Source: JADGHQ01 sp045805385
Lineage (GTDB): Bacteria; Actinomycetota; Thermoleophilia; Solirubrobacterales; Thermoleophilaceae
Length of the DNA stretch: 17,847 bases
Reading direction: 5' to 3'
Assembly: GCA_045805385.1 (NCBI GenBank)
Contig: JBJMLG010000222.1
Location: 1-17,847, forward strand
Shown: one piece after another, positions 1 through 7,054 of the stretch
How positions within the stretch are numbered: the first letter of the stretch is position 1
How the letters are laid out: each line of letters begins with the position of its first letter
Notes under the pieces: generated by a model
Told to the model about the DNA's origin: nothing
What the model saw: the letters and a program-made list of their open reading frames with translations, nothing else
Database searches by the model: none
Translations under genes and position numbers: made by a program

Positions 1-723
1 CACTTCACGTTCGACTACAAGCTCCACCGCCTGCTCTCGCGCCACGCGGCGCCGGAGAACTCGCTCCCGAAAGACATGCAGAGCGAGGTGGAGGTGAACC
101 AGCGCGGCCGCGTGCTGCTCACCTCCGAGCTGGAGAACGAGGTGATCGACCGCACGCTCGAGATCGTCGAGCCGCTCGTCGAGGCCGGCAAGCTCGGCGC
201 GTTCCTGCTCCAGCTCACGCCCGCATTCGCGCCACGCAAGGCGGAGCTCGAAGACCTCGCGCCGCTTGTCGAGCGCTTCCGCCCGCATCTAGTGGCGGTC
301 GAGTTCCGCCACAAGGGTTGGGTCGAAGGGGAGCAGGCGGAGCGCACGTTCTCGTTCCTGTCGGAGATCGGCGCCGTGTACGTGTGCGTGGACGCGCCGC
401 CCGAGGAGCACGTGCCGATCATGCCGCCGATCGACGCCGTGACCAACGAGGAGCTGGCGTACATGCGCCTGCACGGGCGCAACACCCAGGGCTACCTGAG
501 CGGCAAGACGGTCGCGGAGCGCTTCGGCTGGGTCTACACCGACGAGGAGCTTCACGAGGTGGAGGGACGCGTGAAGAAGCTCGCCGAGGATGCGGGCGCC
601 GTGCACGTGGCGTTCAACAACAACCGCTCCGACGACGCGCCCACCGCGGCCCAGCGCTTCCGCGACCTGCTCGGCCAGGAGCCGGGCCCGCCGCCCGAGG
701 GCGAGCAGCTTCGGATCGCATGA
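1..723 (+). CDS. DUF72 (YecE-like) protein, 5' end outside window
   Basis: The open frame runs from the first base of the window to a TGA at 721-723, giving 240 visible residues; the N-terminus lies upstream. It opens with HFTFDYKLHRLLSRH, followed by a segment rich in LGAFLLQLTPAF, the block LVAVEFRHKGW and the block YMRLHGRN near the C-terminus. This is the usual order of DUF72/YecE proteins, which adopt a TIM-barrel-like fold. The biochemical function of the family is not established, so none is claimed. An internal ATG at 76 also opens the frame, but the DUF72 similarity extends upstream of it, so it is not the real start. The next gene begins 42 bp downstream on the same strand and appears unrelated in function. 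Confidence 0.85.
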   Translation, partial: HFTFDYKLHRLLSRHAAPENSLPKDMQSEVEVNQRGRVLLTSELENEVIDRTLEIVEPLVEAGKLGAFLLQLTPAFAPRKAELEDLAPLVERFRPHLVAVEFRHKGWVEGEQAERTFSFLSEIGAVYVCVDAPPEEHVPIMPPIDAVTNEELAYMRLHGRNTQGYLSGKTVAERFGWVYTDEELHEVEGRVKKLAEDAGAVHVAFNNNRSDDAPTAAQRFRDLLGQEPGPPPEGEQLRIA

Positions 724-765
724 GGGACGATTCCCGCCCAATGACGCGTCTTCACGTGTAGGGAG

Positions 766-1545
766 ATGGCGACCGACCGCATACATCCGATCGACGAGGC
801 CGAGCTGGCACGGCTCGCCGACGGCACGCTGCCCGAGCGGCGGCGTGCGGTTGTGGAGCGGGCGGTCGCCGACTCTCCCGCCCTTCAGGCGCAGCTCCGC
901 GAGCAACGGCAGGCTCTGGATGCCGTGCACGCGGCGGCCTACGAGGTGGCGGCGCCGCCGTCGCTGCGCGCTCGGGTCGAGGCTGAGCGCCGGGGCCGCC
1001 GGTCCGCGCCCGTCGCGAGGCGCCGCTACGCGCTCGCCGCCGTCGCCGTGGCGGCCCTGGTGCTGGCGGTCCTGGTGGCACTCCCATCAGGCTCCCCGGG
1101 CGCGCCGTCGGTGGTGCAGGCGGCCGCGCTCGGACTCCAGCCGCCGAACGGCGCGGCGCCCGCGCAGTACGACGAGTCGAGTGCGCTGCTCAACCGCAGC
1201 GAGTCCGGCGTGCCGTTCCCGAACTGGGCGCAGGCGTTCGGCTGGCGACCGGTGGGGGTCCGCACGGACGAGGTCAAGGGCCGCGGGACCACCACGGTCT
1301 ACTACGAGCGCGGGGGCAAGCGCCTCGCCTACACGATCGTCTCCGGCAAGGAGTTGAAGCTGCCGAAGGGCGTATGGAAGGGCGAGCAGAACGGCGTGAA
1401 GCTGTGGAGCCTCGAGTCCGGCCCGCGCACCGTGCTCGTGTGGGATCGCAAGGGCCACACCTGCGTGATGTCGAGCCTCGGCGTGTCGCGCGCGGAGCTC
1501 GCCAAGCTGGCGGCGTGGAAGGCGCAGGGCCGGCTGCCCTACTGA
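766..1545 (+). CDS. membrane-anchored anti-sigma-factor-like protein
   Basis: The product is 259 aa. Residues 1-75 form a charged helical domain beginning with an AELARLADGTLPERR-type segment, as in the cytosolic part of actinobacterial anti-sigma factors. One hydrophobic segment at about 88-107 would cross the membrane. The rest, about 110-259, would lie outside and ends with a block around DRKGHTCVMSS that recurs in such proteins. No HxxxCxxC zinc motif is visible, so this is not a classical ZAS protein. The start is fixed by an in-frame stop at 742-744; GGGAG at 761-765 directly abuts the ATG, an unusually short spacing. The gene overlaps the convergent ECF sigma gene tail-to-tail by 7 bp. 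By location it is inferred to restrain that sigma factor, but partnership is unproven. Confidence 0.72.
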   Translation: MATDRIHPIDEAELARLADGTLPERRRAVVERAVADSPALQAQLREQRQALDAVHAAAYEVAAPPSLRARVEAERRGRRSAPVARRRYALAAVAVAALVLAVLVALPSGSPGAPSVVQAAALGLQPPNGAAPAQYDESSALLNRSESGVPFPNWAQAFGWRPVGVRTDEVKGRGTTTVYYERGGKRLAYTIVSGKELKLPKGVWKGEQNGVKLWSLESGPRTVLVWDRKGHTCVMSSLGVSRAELAKLAAWKAQGRLPY

Positions 1546-2039
1546 TTGCGCTCCGGGTCCAGCGTCTGAGCGAGCTGGCGCCGGCCCCTGAACACGCGGC
1601 TCGTGAGAGTGCCCTCGGGCACCTTCAGCGCCTTCGCGGCCTCGGCGTAGGAGAGGCCGGCAACGTCGACCGCGACCACCGCTTCGCGGAACTCCAGCGG
1701 CAGGTCCGCGAGCGCCGGGTACACGAGCCGCAGCTCCGCGGCCTCGTCGGGCTGGACGGAGCTGACGCCCTCGGGCACGTCGAGGCCCTCGTCGAGCGGC
1801 AACGAGGACGGTTTGCGGCTGCGCAGCTGGCTGATGAACGTGTTGCGCAGGACCCGCAGGAGGTAGCCGAGGTCGTCGTCGTTGCGGAGAAAGCGCGGGC
1901 GCGCGAGCACCTTCGCGAAGGTGTCCTGCACGAGATCCTCGGCGGCGTCGCGCGAACCCGTGAGTCCCCACGCGGCGCGGTAGAGGCGGTCGATGTGATC
2001 GCCGAGGCGATTCGGGTCGAGCTGGCGGCGGGTGGTCAT
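1539..2039 (-). CDS. ECF-type sigma-70 family RNA polymerase sigma factor
   Basis: The product is 166 aa. Region 2 covers about residues 8-70, with the AAEDLVQDTFAKVL helix that binds core polymerase, followed by DLGYLLRVLRNTFISQLR for -10 recognition. A short acidic linker leads to region 4 at about 105-160, where LSYAEAAKALKVPEGTLTSRVFRGRRQL is the helix-turn-helix for the -35. This is the usual two-domain ECF layout and length. The open frame continues about 130 codons upstream, but that part is antisense to the FIST gene and unrelated to sigma factors, so the ATG at 2037-2039 is chosen. No convincing Shine-Dalgarno precedes it. The gene is convergent with the anti-sigma-like gene and divergent from the FIST gene, 34 bp away. 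No GGAAC-type ECF promoter was found in that spacer, so autoregulation is not evident. Confidence 0.88.
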   Translation of the reverse strand: MTTRRQLDPNRLGDHIDRLYRAAWGLTGSRDAAEDLVQDTFAKVLARPRFLRNDDDLGYLLRVLRNTFISQLRSRKPSSLPLDEGLDVPEGVSSVQPDEAAELRLVYPALADLPLEFREAVVAVDVAGLSYAEAAKALKVPEGTLTSRVFRGRRQLAQTLDPERNQ

Positions 2040-2073
2040 TGGGCCGGTCCGGGCAATCCGCGAAGATAGAGGT

Positions 2074-3243
2074 ATGGCCGTCCGAATCGCTTCTGGTATC
2101 TCATCCGCGGACGCCGGTGTCGACTCGTTCGCAGAGGCAGCGGCCCGCGCGGCGCTCGGTCTCGGCGGCCTACCCGCCGACATCGCCATCGTGTTCGCGG
2201 CTGCCCCGAACCTCGCACATGCCGACCTCGGCGTGGAGATCGTAAGCGAGCGGCTCGGCTCTCCGGCCGCGATCGCGGGGTGCGGAGCACAGGGCGTGCT
2301 CGCCGGCGGGCGGGAGCTCGAGACGGGTGGCGTGGCGGTGTGGGCGGCGTCGATGCCCGGCGCCGACGTGGAGACGTTCCACCTCGACGCGGTTCCCGCG
2401 GGCGAGGGGCAGGTGGCGGTCGCGGGCATGCCGGAGCTCGAGGACGCCGAGGCGACGATCCTGATCGCCGACCCCTACACCTTCCCGGTCGAGCCGCTGC
2501 TCACGATGCTCGGCGACCAGCTGCCGGGGCTGCCGGTGGTCGGTGGCCTGGCGAGCGGCGGCGGCGCACCCGGCGATGCCGTGCTCATCCACGGCGGCGA
2601 CATCGCGCGGCGCGGGGCCGTGGGCGTGAAGCTCGCCGGCGTGGACGTGCACGCGTGCGTGTCGCAGGGTGCGAGACCGGTCGGACCCGAGATGGTGATC
2701 ACCGCCTGCGAGGGCAACAAGATCCACGAGCTCGCGAGCCGTCCGGCGCTGCGCCGCCTGCAGGAGGCGATCACGGATCTGGACCCGCTCGAGCGGGCGC
2801 TCGCGGGCCGCGGCCTGCTGCTCGGCATCGTGATCGACGAGAACCAGCCCGAGTACGACCGCGGCGACTACCTGATCCGGCCGATCCTCGGCTTCGACGA
2901 GCGCGAGGCATCGGTCGTGGTCGGCGAGCAGATACGGGCGGGGCAGACGGTGCGCCTGCAGGTCCGCGACGGTGACTCGGCCGACGATGACCTCCGCCAC
3001 GTCCTGCACGACGAGCTCGGCCAGCTCGGAGGGCCGCCGGCCGGTGCGCTCGTGTTCACCTGCAACGGTCGCGGCAGCCACATGTTCCCGGCGCCCGACC
3101 ACGACGCCTCGGCGGTCGACCAGGCCTTCGCCGGCGCTCCCGCGGCCGGGTTCTTCTGCGCCGGAGAGATCGGGCCGGTCGGCGATCGCAACTTCGTGCA
3201 CGGCTTCACCGCCACGCTCGCGGTGTTCCCCGGCGGCGACTGA
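2074..3243 (+). CDS. FIST-domain sensory protein (FIST_N + FIST_C)
   Basis: The product is 389 aa. The N-terminal half (about 20-200) carries the FIST_N pattern with IAGCGAQGVLAGG. The C-terminal half (about 215-385) carries FIST_C, ending with TCNGRGSHMF (Cys330, Arg333) and a GFFCAGEIGPVGD block. FIST domains are proposed small-ligand sensors, often joined to signalling output domains; this protein has no added output domain. The frame is open from a GTG at 2032, but that lies inside the sigma gene on the other strand. The ATG at 2074, preceded by AGAGG at 2068-2072, gives a normal FIST N-terminus. It is divergent from the ECF sigma gene, which suggests but does not prove a regulatory link. 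The ligand is unknown. Confidence 0.85.
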   Translation: MAVRIASGISSADAGVDSFAEAAARAALGLGGLPADIAIVFAAAPNLAHADLGVEIVSERLGSPAAIAGCGAQGVLAGGRELETGGVAVWAASMPGADVETFHLDAVPAGEGQVAVAGMPELEDAEATILIADPYTFPVEPLLTMLGDQLPGLPVVGGLASGGGAPGDAVLIHGGDIARRGAVGVKLAGVDVHACVSQGARPVGPEMVITACEGNKIHELASRPALRRLQEAITDLDPLERALAGRGLLLGIVIDENQPEYDRGDYLIRPILGFDEREASVVVGEQIRAGQTVRLQVRDGDSADDDLRHVLHDELGQLGGPPAGALVFTCNGRGSHMFPAPDHDASAVDQAFAGAPAAGFFCAGEIGPVGDRNFVHGFTATLAVFPGGD

Positions 3244-3257
3244 GCGTCGCGGCCAGG

Positions 3258-4697
3258 TCAGGCCGGGGCCATCTGCGGCCGCCGTCCCGCCCATGGGCGC
3301 GCCTGCTCGAGTTGGGCGCTGACTGACAACAGCAGCTCTTCGCCCGCCGGCGGACCCACGAGCTGAACGCCTATCGGCAGACCGCCGGCGCTCTCGTGCA
3401 GCGGCAGCGACACAGCGGGGTGGCCCGTCACGTTGAAGACCGGTGTGAACGGCACCCACGCGGCCGCCTTCAGCAGCATCGTCATCGCTGGCTCGCCGGG
3501 GGCGGGATCGAGCGCTCCGATCTCGATCGGCGGCTTCGCGAGCGTGGGGGTGAGCAGCACGTCGGCGTCGTCCCAGAGGTGGGAGATCACGCGCGAGTAG
3601 CGGCGCAGCCAGCCGAGCGACACGAGGTAGTCCGTCGCGTTGATGTGGTTCGAGAGCTCGTACATCTCCCGCGAGAGCGGCTCGAGCAGCTCCACGTCGA
3701 TCGGCTCGCCGCGCAGGCGCTCGTAGTCGTGGATCTCGTCGCCGGTCTGCGCGCACCAGACCTTGATGAAGTGCTCTGCATAGGCGGGGTCGGCGTCGAT
3801 CTGGATCTCCGTGACCTCGTGGCCGAGCTCGTCGAGCAGCTCGGCGGTCTGCCGAGCCGCGGCGACGCACTCCTCGTCGACCGGCACGCCGTTCGGCGAA
3901 TCGCCGGTCCAGCTCACGCGCAGCTTGCCGGGCTCGCGCTCGACGGATTCCACGAACGCCGCGGAGGGGTCGGGCGCCCAGTAGGGGTCGCCGGTCTCGT
4001 AGCCGGACAGCACGTCGAGCCCGATCGCCGTGTCGAGCACAGTCCGCGACAGCACGCCGTCGATCGCGAAGCCCGCGACCAGCTCCTCGAACTCCGGCGC
4101 CCACGAGATGCGCCCGCGCGACGGCTTCAGGCCGACCAGCCCGTTGCACGAGCCGGGGATGCGCAGCGAGCCGCCGCCGTCGTTGCCGTGCGCCATCGCC
4201 ACCATGCCGGAGGCGACCGCGGCGCCGCTGCCGCCCGAGGAGCCACCCGGCGTGCGCGAGGTATCCCAGGGGTTGCGCGCCGGCCCGAAGCGCAGCGGCT
4301 CGGTCACCGGCAGGATGCCCATCTCCGGCGTGTTGGTCTTGCCCACGACGATCGCCCCCGCCTCGCGCAGCCGGCGCACGGTGGAGGAGTCGATCGAGGG
4401 CGCCCACTCGCCCATCGCGCGCATGCCGAACGTGGTGCGCACGCCCTTCGTGAGCGCGATCAGGTCCTTCACGAGCATCGGCACGCCCGCGAGCGGGCGG
4501 CTGTCGCCGGCCTGCACCGCGTCGGCCTGCTCGAGCGCCTCCTCGACGCACAGCGTCACGACGGCGTTCAGCTCCCCGTTGTTGCGGTCGATCGCCTCGA
4601 GGCTCGCCTCCACCAGCTCGCGGGAGGACACCTCGCCGGACCGAACGAGCTCGGCCTGCTCGGCGGCGCTCTTCCACATCAACTCGTCAGGGGCCAT
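3258..4697 (-). CDS. amidase-signature family hydrolase
   Basis: The product is 479 aa, the normal length for the amidase signature family, which hydrolyses or transfers amide bonds through a Ser-cisSer-Lys triad. All three residues are visible: Lys77 in GVPMLVKDL, Ser153 in TPGGSSGGSGAA and Ser177 in NDGGGSLRIPGS. The 24-residue gap between the serines matches the family. The start is well supported: AAGGAG lies 5 nt upstream of the ATG, and a TAGGCT hexamer at 4729-4734 on this strand could be its -10. It is not likely to be GatA: no gatB or gatC is adjacent, and the C-terminal half resembles stand-alone amidases. The substrate cannot be read from the sequence. It ends 14 bp from the convergent FIST gene and diverges from the MBL-fold gene. 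Confidence 0.9.
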   Translation of the reverse strand: MAPDELMWKSAAEQAELVRSGEVSSRELVEASLEAIDRNNGELNAVVTLCVEEALEQADAVQAGDSRPLAGVPMLVKDLIALTKGVRTTFGMRAMGEWAPSIDSSTVRRLREAGAIVVGKTNTPEMGILPVTEPLRFGPARNPWDTSRTPGGSSGGSGAAVASGMVAMAHGNDGGGSLRIPGSCNGLVGLKPSRGRISWAPEFEELVAGFAIDGVLSRTVLDTAIGLDVLSGYETGDPYWAPDPSAAFVESVEREPGKLRVSWTGDSPNGVPVDEECVAAARQTAELLDELGHEVTEIQIDADPAYAEHFIKVWCAQTGDEIHDYERLRGEPIDVELLEPLSREMYELSNHINATDYLVSLGWLRRYSRVISHLWDDADVLLTPTLAKPPIEIGALDPAPGEPAMTMLLKAAAWVPFTPVFNVTGHPAVSLPLHESAGGLPIGVQLVGPPAGEELLLSVSAQLEQARPWAGRRPQMAPA

Positions 4698-4702
4698 CTG
4701 TG

Positions 4703-4708
4703 CTCCTT
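4703..4708 (-). promoter_or_regulatory. Shine-Dalgarno of the amidase gene
   Basis: AAGGAG on the minus strand ends 5 nt before the ATG at 4695-4697. It is among the clearest ribosome binding sites in the window and fixes the amidase start. Confidence 0.8.
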
Positions 4709-4728
4709 GCTCGCGGGTGGGCGGGCGC

Positions 4729-4734
4729 AGCCTA
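4729..4734 (-). promoter_or_regulatory. candidate -10 hexamer (TAGGCT) for the amidase gene
   Basis: TAGGCT on the minus strand would give a leader of roughly 25 nt that includes the AAGGAG site. No good -35 is visible at 17 bp. The -35 position would fall inside the 4747-4763 palindrome. Confidence 0.35.
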
Positions 4735-4746
4735 TCCGGGGTGCGA

Positions 4747-4763
4747 ACATCTGCGCCAGATGT
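4747..4763. promoter_or_regulatory. 17-bp palindrome over the MBL-fold start codon
   Basis: ACATCTG-CGC-CAGATGT is a perfect 7-bp inverted repeat around a 3-bp centre. Its right arm contains the ATG (4760-4762) of the MBL-fold gene. It also covers the expected -35 position of the divergent amidase promoter. It could be an operator for both genes or an RNA hairpin hiding the start codon. No protein is known to bind it. Confidence 0.45.
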
Positions 4764-5509
4764 CGGAGGTCGAAAGAGTCACCGACCACGTGGTGCGCGT
4801 CACGGCGGACAACGCGTCGGCGTTCACGCTCGGCGGCACGAACAGCTATCTCGCGCGTGGATGGGTGGTCGACCCGGGGCCCCGTGAGCCCGAGCACGTC
4901 GACGCACTGCTCGAGGCCGCGGACGGTCGGATCGAGGGCATCGCGATCACGCACCGGCACCTCGACCACTACGGCGGCGCCGCCGACCTGGCGGAGCGTG
5001 CGGGAGGCGTGCCGATCGTATGGCCGGCCGACGGTGACGACGTGGGCCCGTTCCGCGCTATCGCCACGCCGGGCCACACGGCCGACCACGTCGCCCTCGT
5101 CTATCGAAAGGTGTGCTTCACGGGCGACGCCGTGCTCGGGTCCGGAAGCGTGTTTATCTCCGCGAATGGCGGCGGACTCAACGCCTACCTCAACGCCCTG
5201 CGCCTCCTGCGCTCGCTCGACCTCGAGCTGATCTGCCCGGGACACGGACCGGTGGTGCACGACCCGCACGCGAAGCTCGACGAGTACATCGAGCACCGCG
5301 TGGAGCGGGAGGCGAAGCTCCTTGCGGCGCTCAACGACGGCGCGCGCACGGTCGACGAGCTGCTGGCGCGGGCGTGGGACGACGTGCCGCCCAAGGTGAT
5401 GGAGCACGTGCGTCCGGCCGCGGAGGCGACGCTCGCCGCCCATCTGGAGAAGCTCGAGGCGGAGGGCCGGCTGCCGGAGGGCGTCGAGCGCCCGAGCGTC
5501 AGGCTGTGA
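4760..5509 (+). CDS. MBL-fold metallo-hydrolase, LACTB2-like
   Basis: The product is 249 aa. The metallo-beta-lactamase fold shows the metal-binding signature H65-R-H67-L-D69-H70, then H106 in TPGHTADH, D123 in FTGDAVLG and H162 in CPGHGP, so both zinc sites look complete. Residues about 180-245 form a helical tail with a KVMEHVRPAAEATLAAHLEKLEAEG pattern, similar to the winged-helix tail of LACTB2-like proteins. Such proteins are hydrolases of varied substrates, including RNA and thioesters; the substrate here is unknown. The frame is open from a GTG at 4700, but homology begins at the ATG at 4760, which lies in a perfect palindrome and lacks a clear Shine-Dalgarno. It diverges from the amidase gene and overlaps the convergent SnoaL-like gene by 11 bp. 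Confidence 0.85.
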   Translation: MSEVERVTDHVVRVTADNASAFTLGGTNSYLARGWVVDPGPREPEHVDALLEAADGRIEGIAITHRHLDHYGGAADLAERAGGVPIVWPADGDDVGPFRAIATPGHTADHVALVYRKVCFTGDAVLGSGSVFISANGGGLNAYLNALRLLRSLDLELICPGHGPVVHDPHAKLDEYIEHRVEREAKLLAALNDGARTVDELLARAWDDVPPKVMEHVRPAAEATLAAHLEKLEAEGRLPEGVERPSVRL

Positions 5510-5918
5510 GCTGCGCGAGAATCGTCGCCGAGTCGAAGTAAGCCCGCTCGCAAACGAGCCGCTCGTCCTCGAAGACGAAGATCGCCAGGCAGCGACAGGT
5601 GAAATCCCGCCCGGTCGGCGCGAAGCCGCGCAGCGGACCGAGGTGCGTGCCCTTCAGCCAGAACTCGGCGATCACTGCGTCGTCGGCGTGGTGGAGCGCG
5701 ATCAGCTCGTTGCGCTGGTCCGGGAAGGCGGTGCGCGACTCCGTGAAGTAACCGGCGACCTCCTCGGGGCCGTCGTAGACGTCGCCCGTCGGGATGATCT
5801 CGTAGCGCGGATGGTCGAACGTCGCGAGCGTCACGTCGAACTCATGGCGGTTTTCCGACTCCATGTGCTCGCGCACGATGCGGTCGCGGGTCTCGCGCAG
5901 GGTCGTGCTGATGGCCAT
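5499..5918 (-). CDS. SnoaL/NTF2-like protein (ester cyclase type)
   Basis: The product is 139 aa, the usual size for a single NTF2-like cone domain. It shows the family pattern: an N-terminal helix pair with DFDVTLATFDHPRYEIIP-like spacing, then YDGPEEVAGYFTESRTAFPD, then strands including GTHLGPLRGFAPTGR and an acidic C-terminal strand. SnoaL-like proteins act as cyclases, isomerases or ligand binders, and no catalytic assignment is possible here. The start is ATG at 5916-5918. TACGGT lies exactly 6 nt upstream on this strand with no Shine-Dalgarno, suggesting a leaderless mRNA. The much longer open frame reaching to 6953 is antisense to the next gene and is rejected. A second protein of this superfamily is encoded at 7055-7483. 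The 3' end overlaps the MBL-fold gene. Confidence 0.8.
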   Translation of the reverse strand: MAISTTLRETRDRIVREHMESENRHEFDVTLATFDHPRYEIIPTGDVYDGPEEVAGYFTESRTAFPDQRNELIALHHADDAVIAEFWLKGTHLGPLRGFAPTGRDFTCRCLAIFVFEDERLVCERAYFDSATILAQLTA

Positions 5919-5924
5919 GGGCCA

Positions 5925-5948
5925 ACCGTAACCGCTTCCGGTTAGGCT
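5925..5948. promoter_or_regulatory. divergent leaderless promoters around a perfect inverted repeat
   Basis: The minus-strand hexamer TACGGT (5930-5925) ends 6 nt before the ATG at 5918. The plus-strand hexamer TAGGCT (5943-5948) ends 6 nt before the GTG at 5955. Between and overlapping them is TAACCG-CTTC-CGGTTA at 5929-5944. A protein bound there would touch both -10 elements, so it is a candidate shared operator. No -35 matching the consensus is visible for either side. Confidence 0.5.
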
Positions 5949-5954
5949 GCTCGC

Positions 5955-7052
5955 GTGGCAGGCCGGATAGTTCTGTTCGGGGCGACCGGGTACACCGGGC
6001 GGCTTGTGGCCGACGCGCTCGTGAAGCGCGGCGCTCGGCCCGTGCTCGCCGCGCGCTCGCGCGAGAAGCTCGAGCAGCTTGCATCCGAGCTCGGTGGCCT
6101 CGAGACGCAGGTGGCCGACGTGTCGGACCCGCAGTCGGTCCGCGCCCTCGTGGAGCGCGGCGACGTGCTCGTGAGCACGGTCGGGCCGTTCACGCGCTGG
6201 GGCCGGCCGGCGGTGGAGGCCGCGGTCGACGCGGGCGCTCACTACATCGACTCGACCGGGGAGCCGCCGTTCATCCGCGCGGTGTTCGAGGAGTACGGGC
6301 CCGCGGCGGACAAGGCGGGCTGCGGGCTCATCACTGCGTTCGGCTACGACTACGTGCCGGGAAACCTTGCGGGCGCTCTGGCGCTCGAGCGCGCCGGCGA
6401 ACATGCGGAGAAGGTGAGCGTTGGCTACTTCTTCACCGGCCGCGGCTCGATCAAGGACGCCGCGAGCGGCGGCACGCTCGCCTCGATGGGCGGAGTGATG
6501 CTCGAGCCGCACTTCGCGTTCCACGAGGGACGCGTGGTGACCGAGCGGCCCGCGAAGCGCGTGCGGTCGTTCTCTCGCAACGGGCGCGCGATGACGGGCA
6601 TCTCGATCGGGTCGAGCGAGCACTTCGGACTGCCGCGGGTGCACCCGTCGCTGCGCGAGGTGGATGCCTATCTCGGCTGGTTCGGACCGGCGTCGCGGGC
6701 GGTGCAGGCGGTGTCCGTGACGGGCGACATCCCGGGCATGCGGTCGCTGGCGAACGCGGTGGTGGAGCGGTTCGTGAAGGGCTCGACGGGTGGCCCGGAC
6801 GCCGAGGCCCGCGCTCAGACCGGCTCGTGGTTCCCGGCCGAGGCGGCCGATTCCGGCGACAACGTGCTGGCGCGAGCCGAGCTCTCGGGGCCGAACGGCT
6901 ACACCTTCACCGGCGACATCATCGCCTGGGGCGCGCAACGTGCCGCCGAGCACGGACTCGAGGGGACAGGCGCGCTCGGGCCGGTGGAGGCGTTCGGGCT
7001 GCGGGCACTCGAAGCCGGCTGCGCCGAGGTCGGCCTGAAGGAGGCTGAGTAG
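5955..7052 (+). CDS. saccharopine dehydrogenase / trans-acting enoyl reductase family oxidoreductase
   Basis: The product is 365 aa. It opens with a Rossmann fold: VLFGATGYTGRLVADAL at about 6-22 is the dinucleotide-binding loop, followed by VLAARSREKLEQLA and DVLVSTVGPFTRWG. YIDSTGEPPF at about 97-106 and GCGLITAFGYDYVPGNLAG are typical of the saccharopine-dehydrogenase-like group that includes mycobacterial trans-acting enoyl reductases acting on lipid precursors. It lacks the features of a lysine-pathway enzyme, and no lysine genes are nearby, so a role in reducing a lipid, polyketide or isoprenoid substrate is more likely (inference). The GTG start sits 6 nt after TAGGCT, fitting a leaderless transcript. 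It heads a three-gene run, with the next start 2 bp after its stop. Confidence 0.8.
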   Translation: MAGRIVLFGATGYTGRLVADALVKRGARPVLAARSREKLEQLASELGGLETQVADVSDPQSVRALVERGDVLVSTVGPFTRWGRPAVEAAVDAGAHYIDSTGEPPFIRAVFEEYGPAADKAGCGLITAFGYDYVPGNLAGALALERAGEHAEKVSVGYFFTGRGSIKDAASGGTLASMGGVMLEPHFAFHEGRVVTERPAKRVRSFSRNGRAMTGISIGSSEHFGLPRVHPSLREVDAYLGWFGPASRAVQAVSVTGDIPGMRSLANAVVERFVKGSTGGPDAEARAQTGSWFPAEAADSGDNVLARAELSGPNGYTFTGDIIAWGAQRAAEHGLEGTGALGPVEAFGLRALEAGCAEVGLKEAE

Positions 7053-7054
7053 GC

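Noticed and set aside
2040..2429. Upstream extension of the sigma factor frame
   Set aside because: It has low-complexity composition and is antisense to the FIST gene; the ECF region 2 begins soon after the ATG at 2039.
3250..3265. CGGCC-AGGTCA-GGCCG hairpin between the convergent FIST and amidase genes as a terminator
   Set aside because: The 5-bp stem is made mostly of GGCC, which is frequent here, and it overlaps the amidase stop. It is too weak to list.
2170..4677. Very long minus-strand open frame (835 codons) across the FIST and amidase genes
   Set aside because: It is Arg/Ala/Gly-rich with no domain pattern, and it lies antisense to FIST and in the wrong frame of the amidase. It is a by-product of high GC.
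3258..4697. GatA subunit of the Glu-tRNA amidotransferase
   Set aside because: No gatB or gatC is adjacent, and the downstream half lacks a clear GatA pattern; a stand-alone amidase is the safer call.
3396..5231. Long plus-strand open frame (611 codons)
   Set aside because: Its composition is that of a shadow frame, rich in Arg, His and Val, and it is antisense to the well-supported amidase gene.
5919..6953. Upstream extension of the minus-strand SnoaL-like frame
   Set aside because: The extension is antisense to the enoyl-reductase-like gene and has no SnoaL similarity; the leaderless -10 places the start at 5918.
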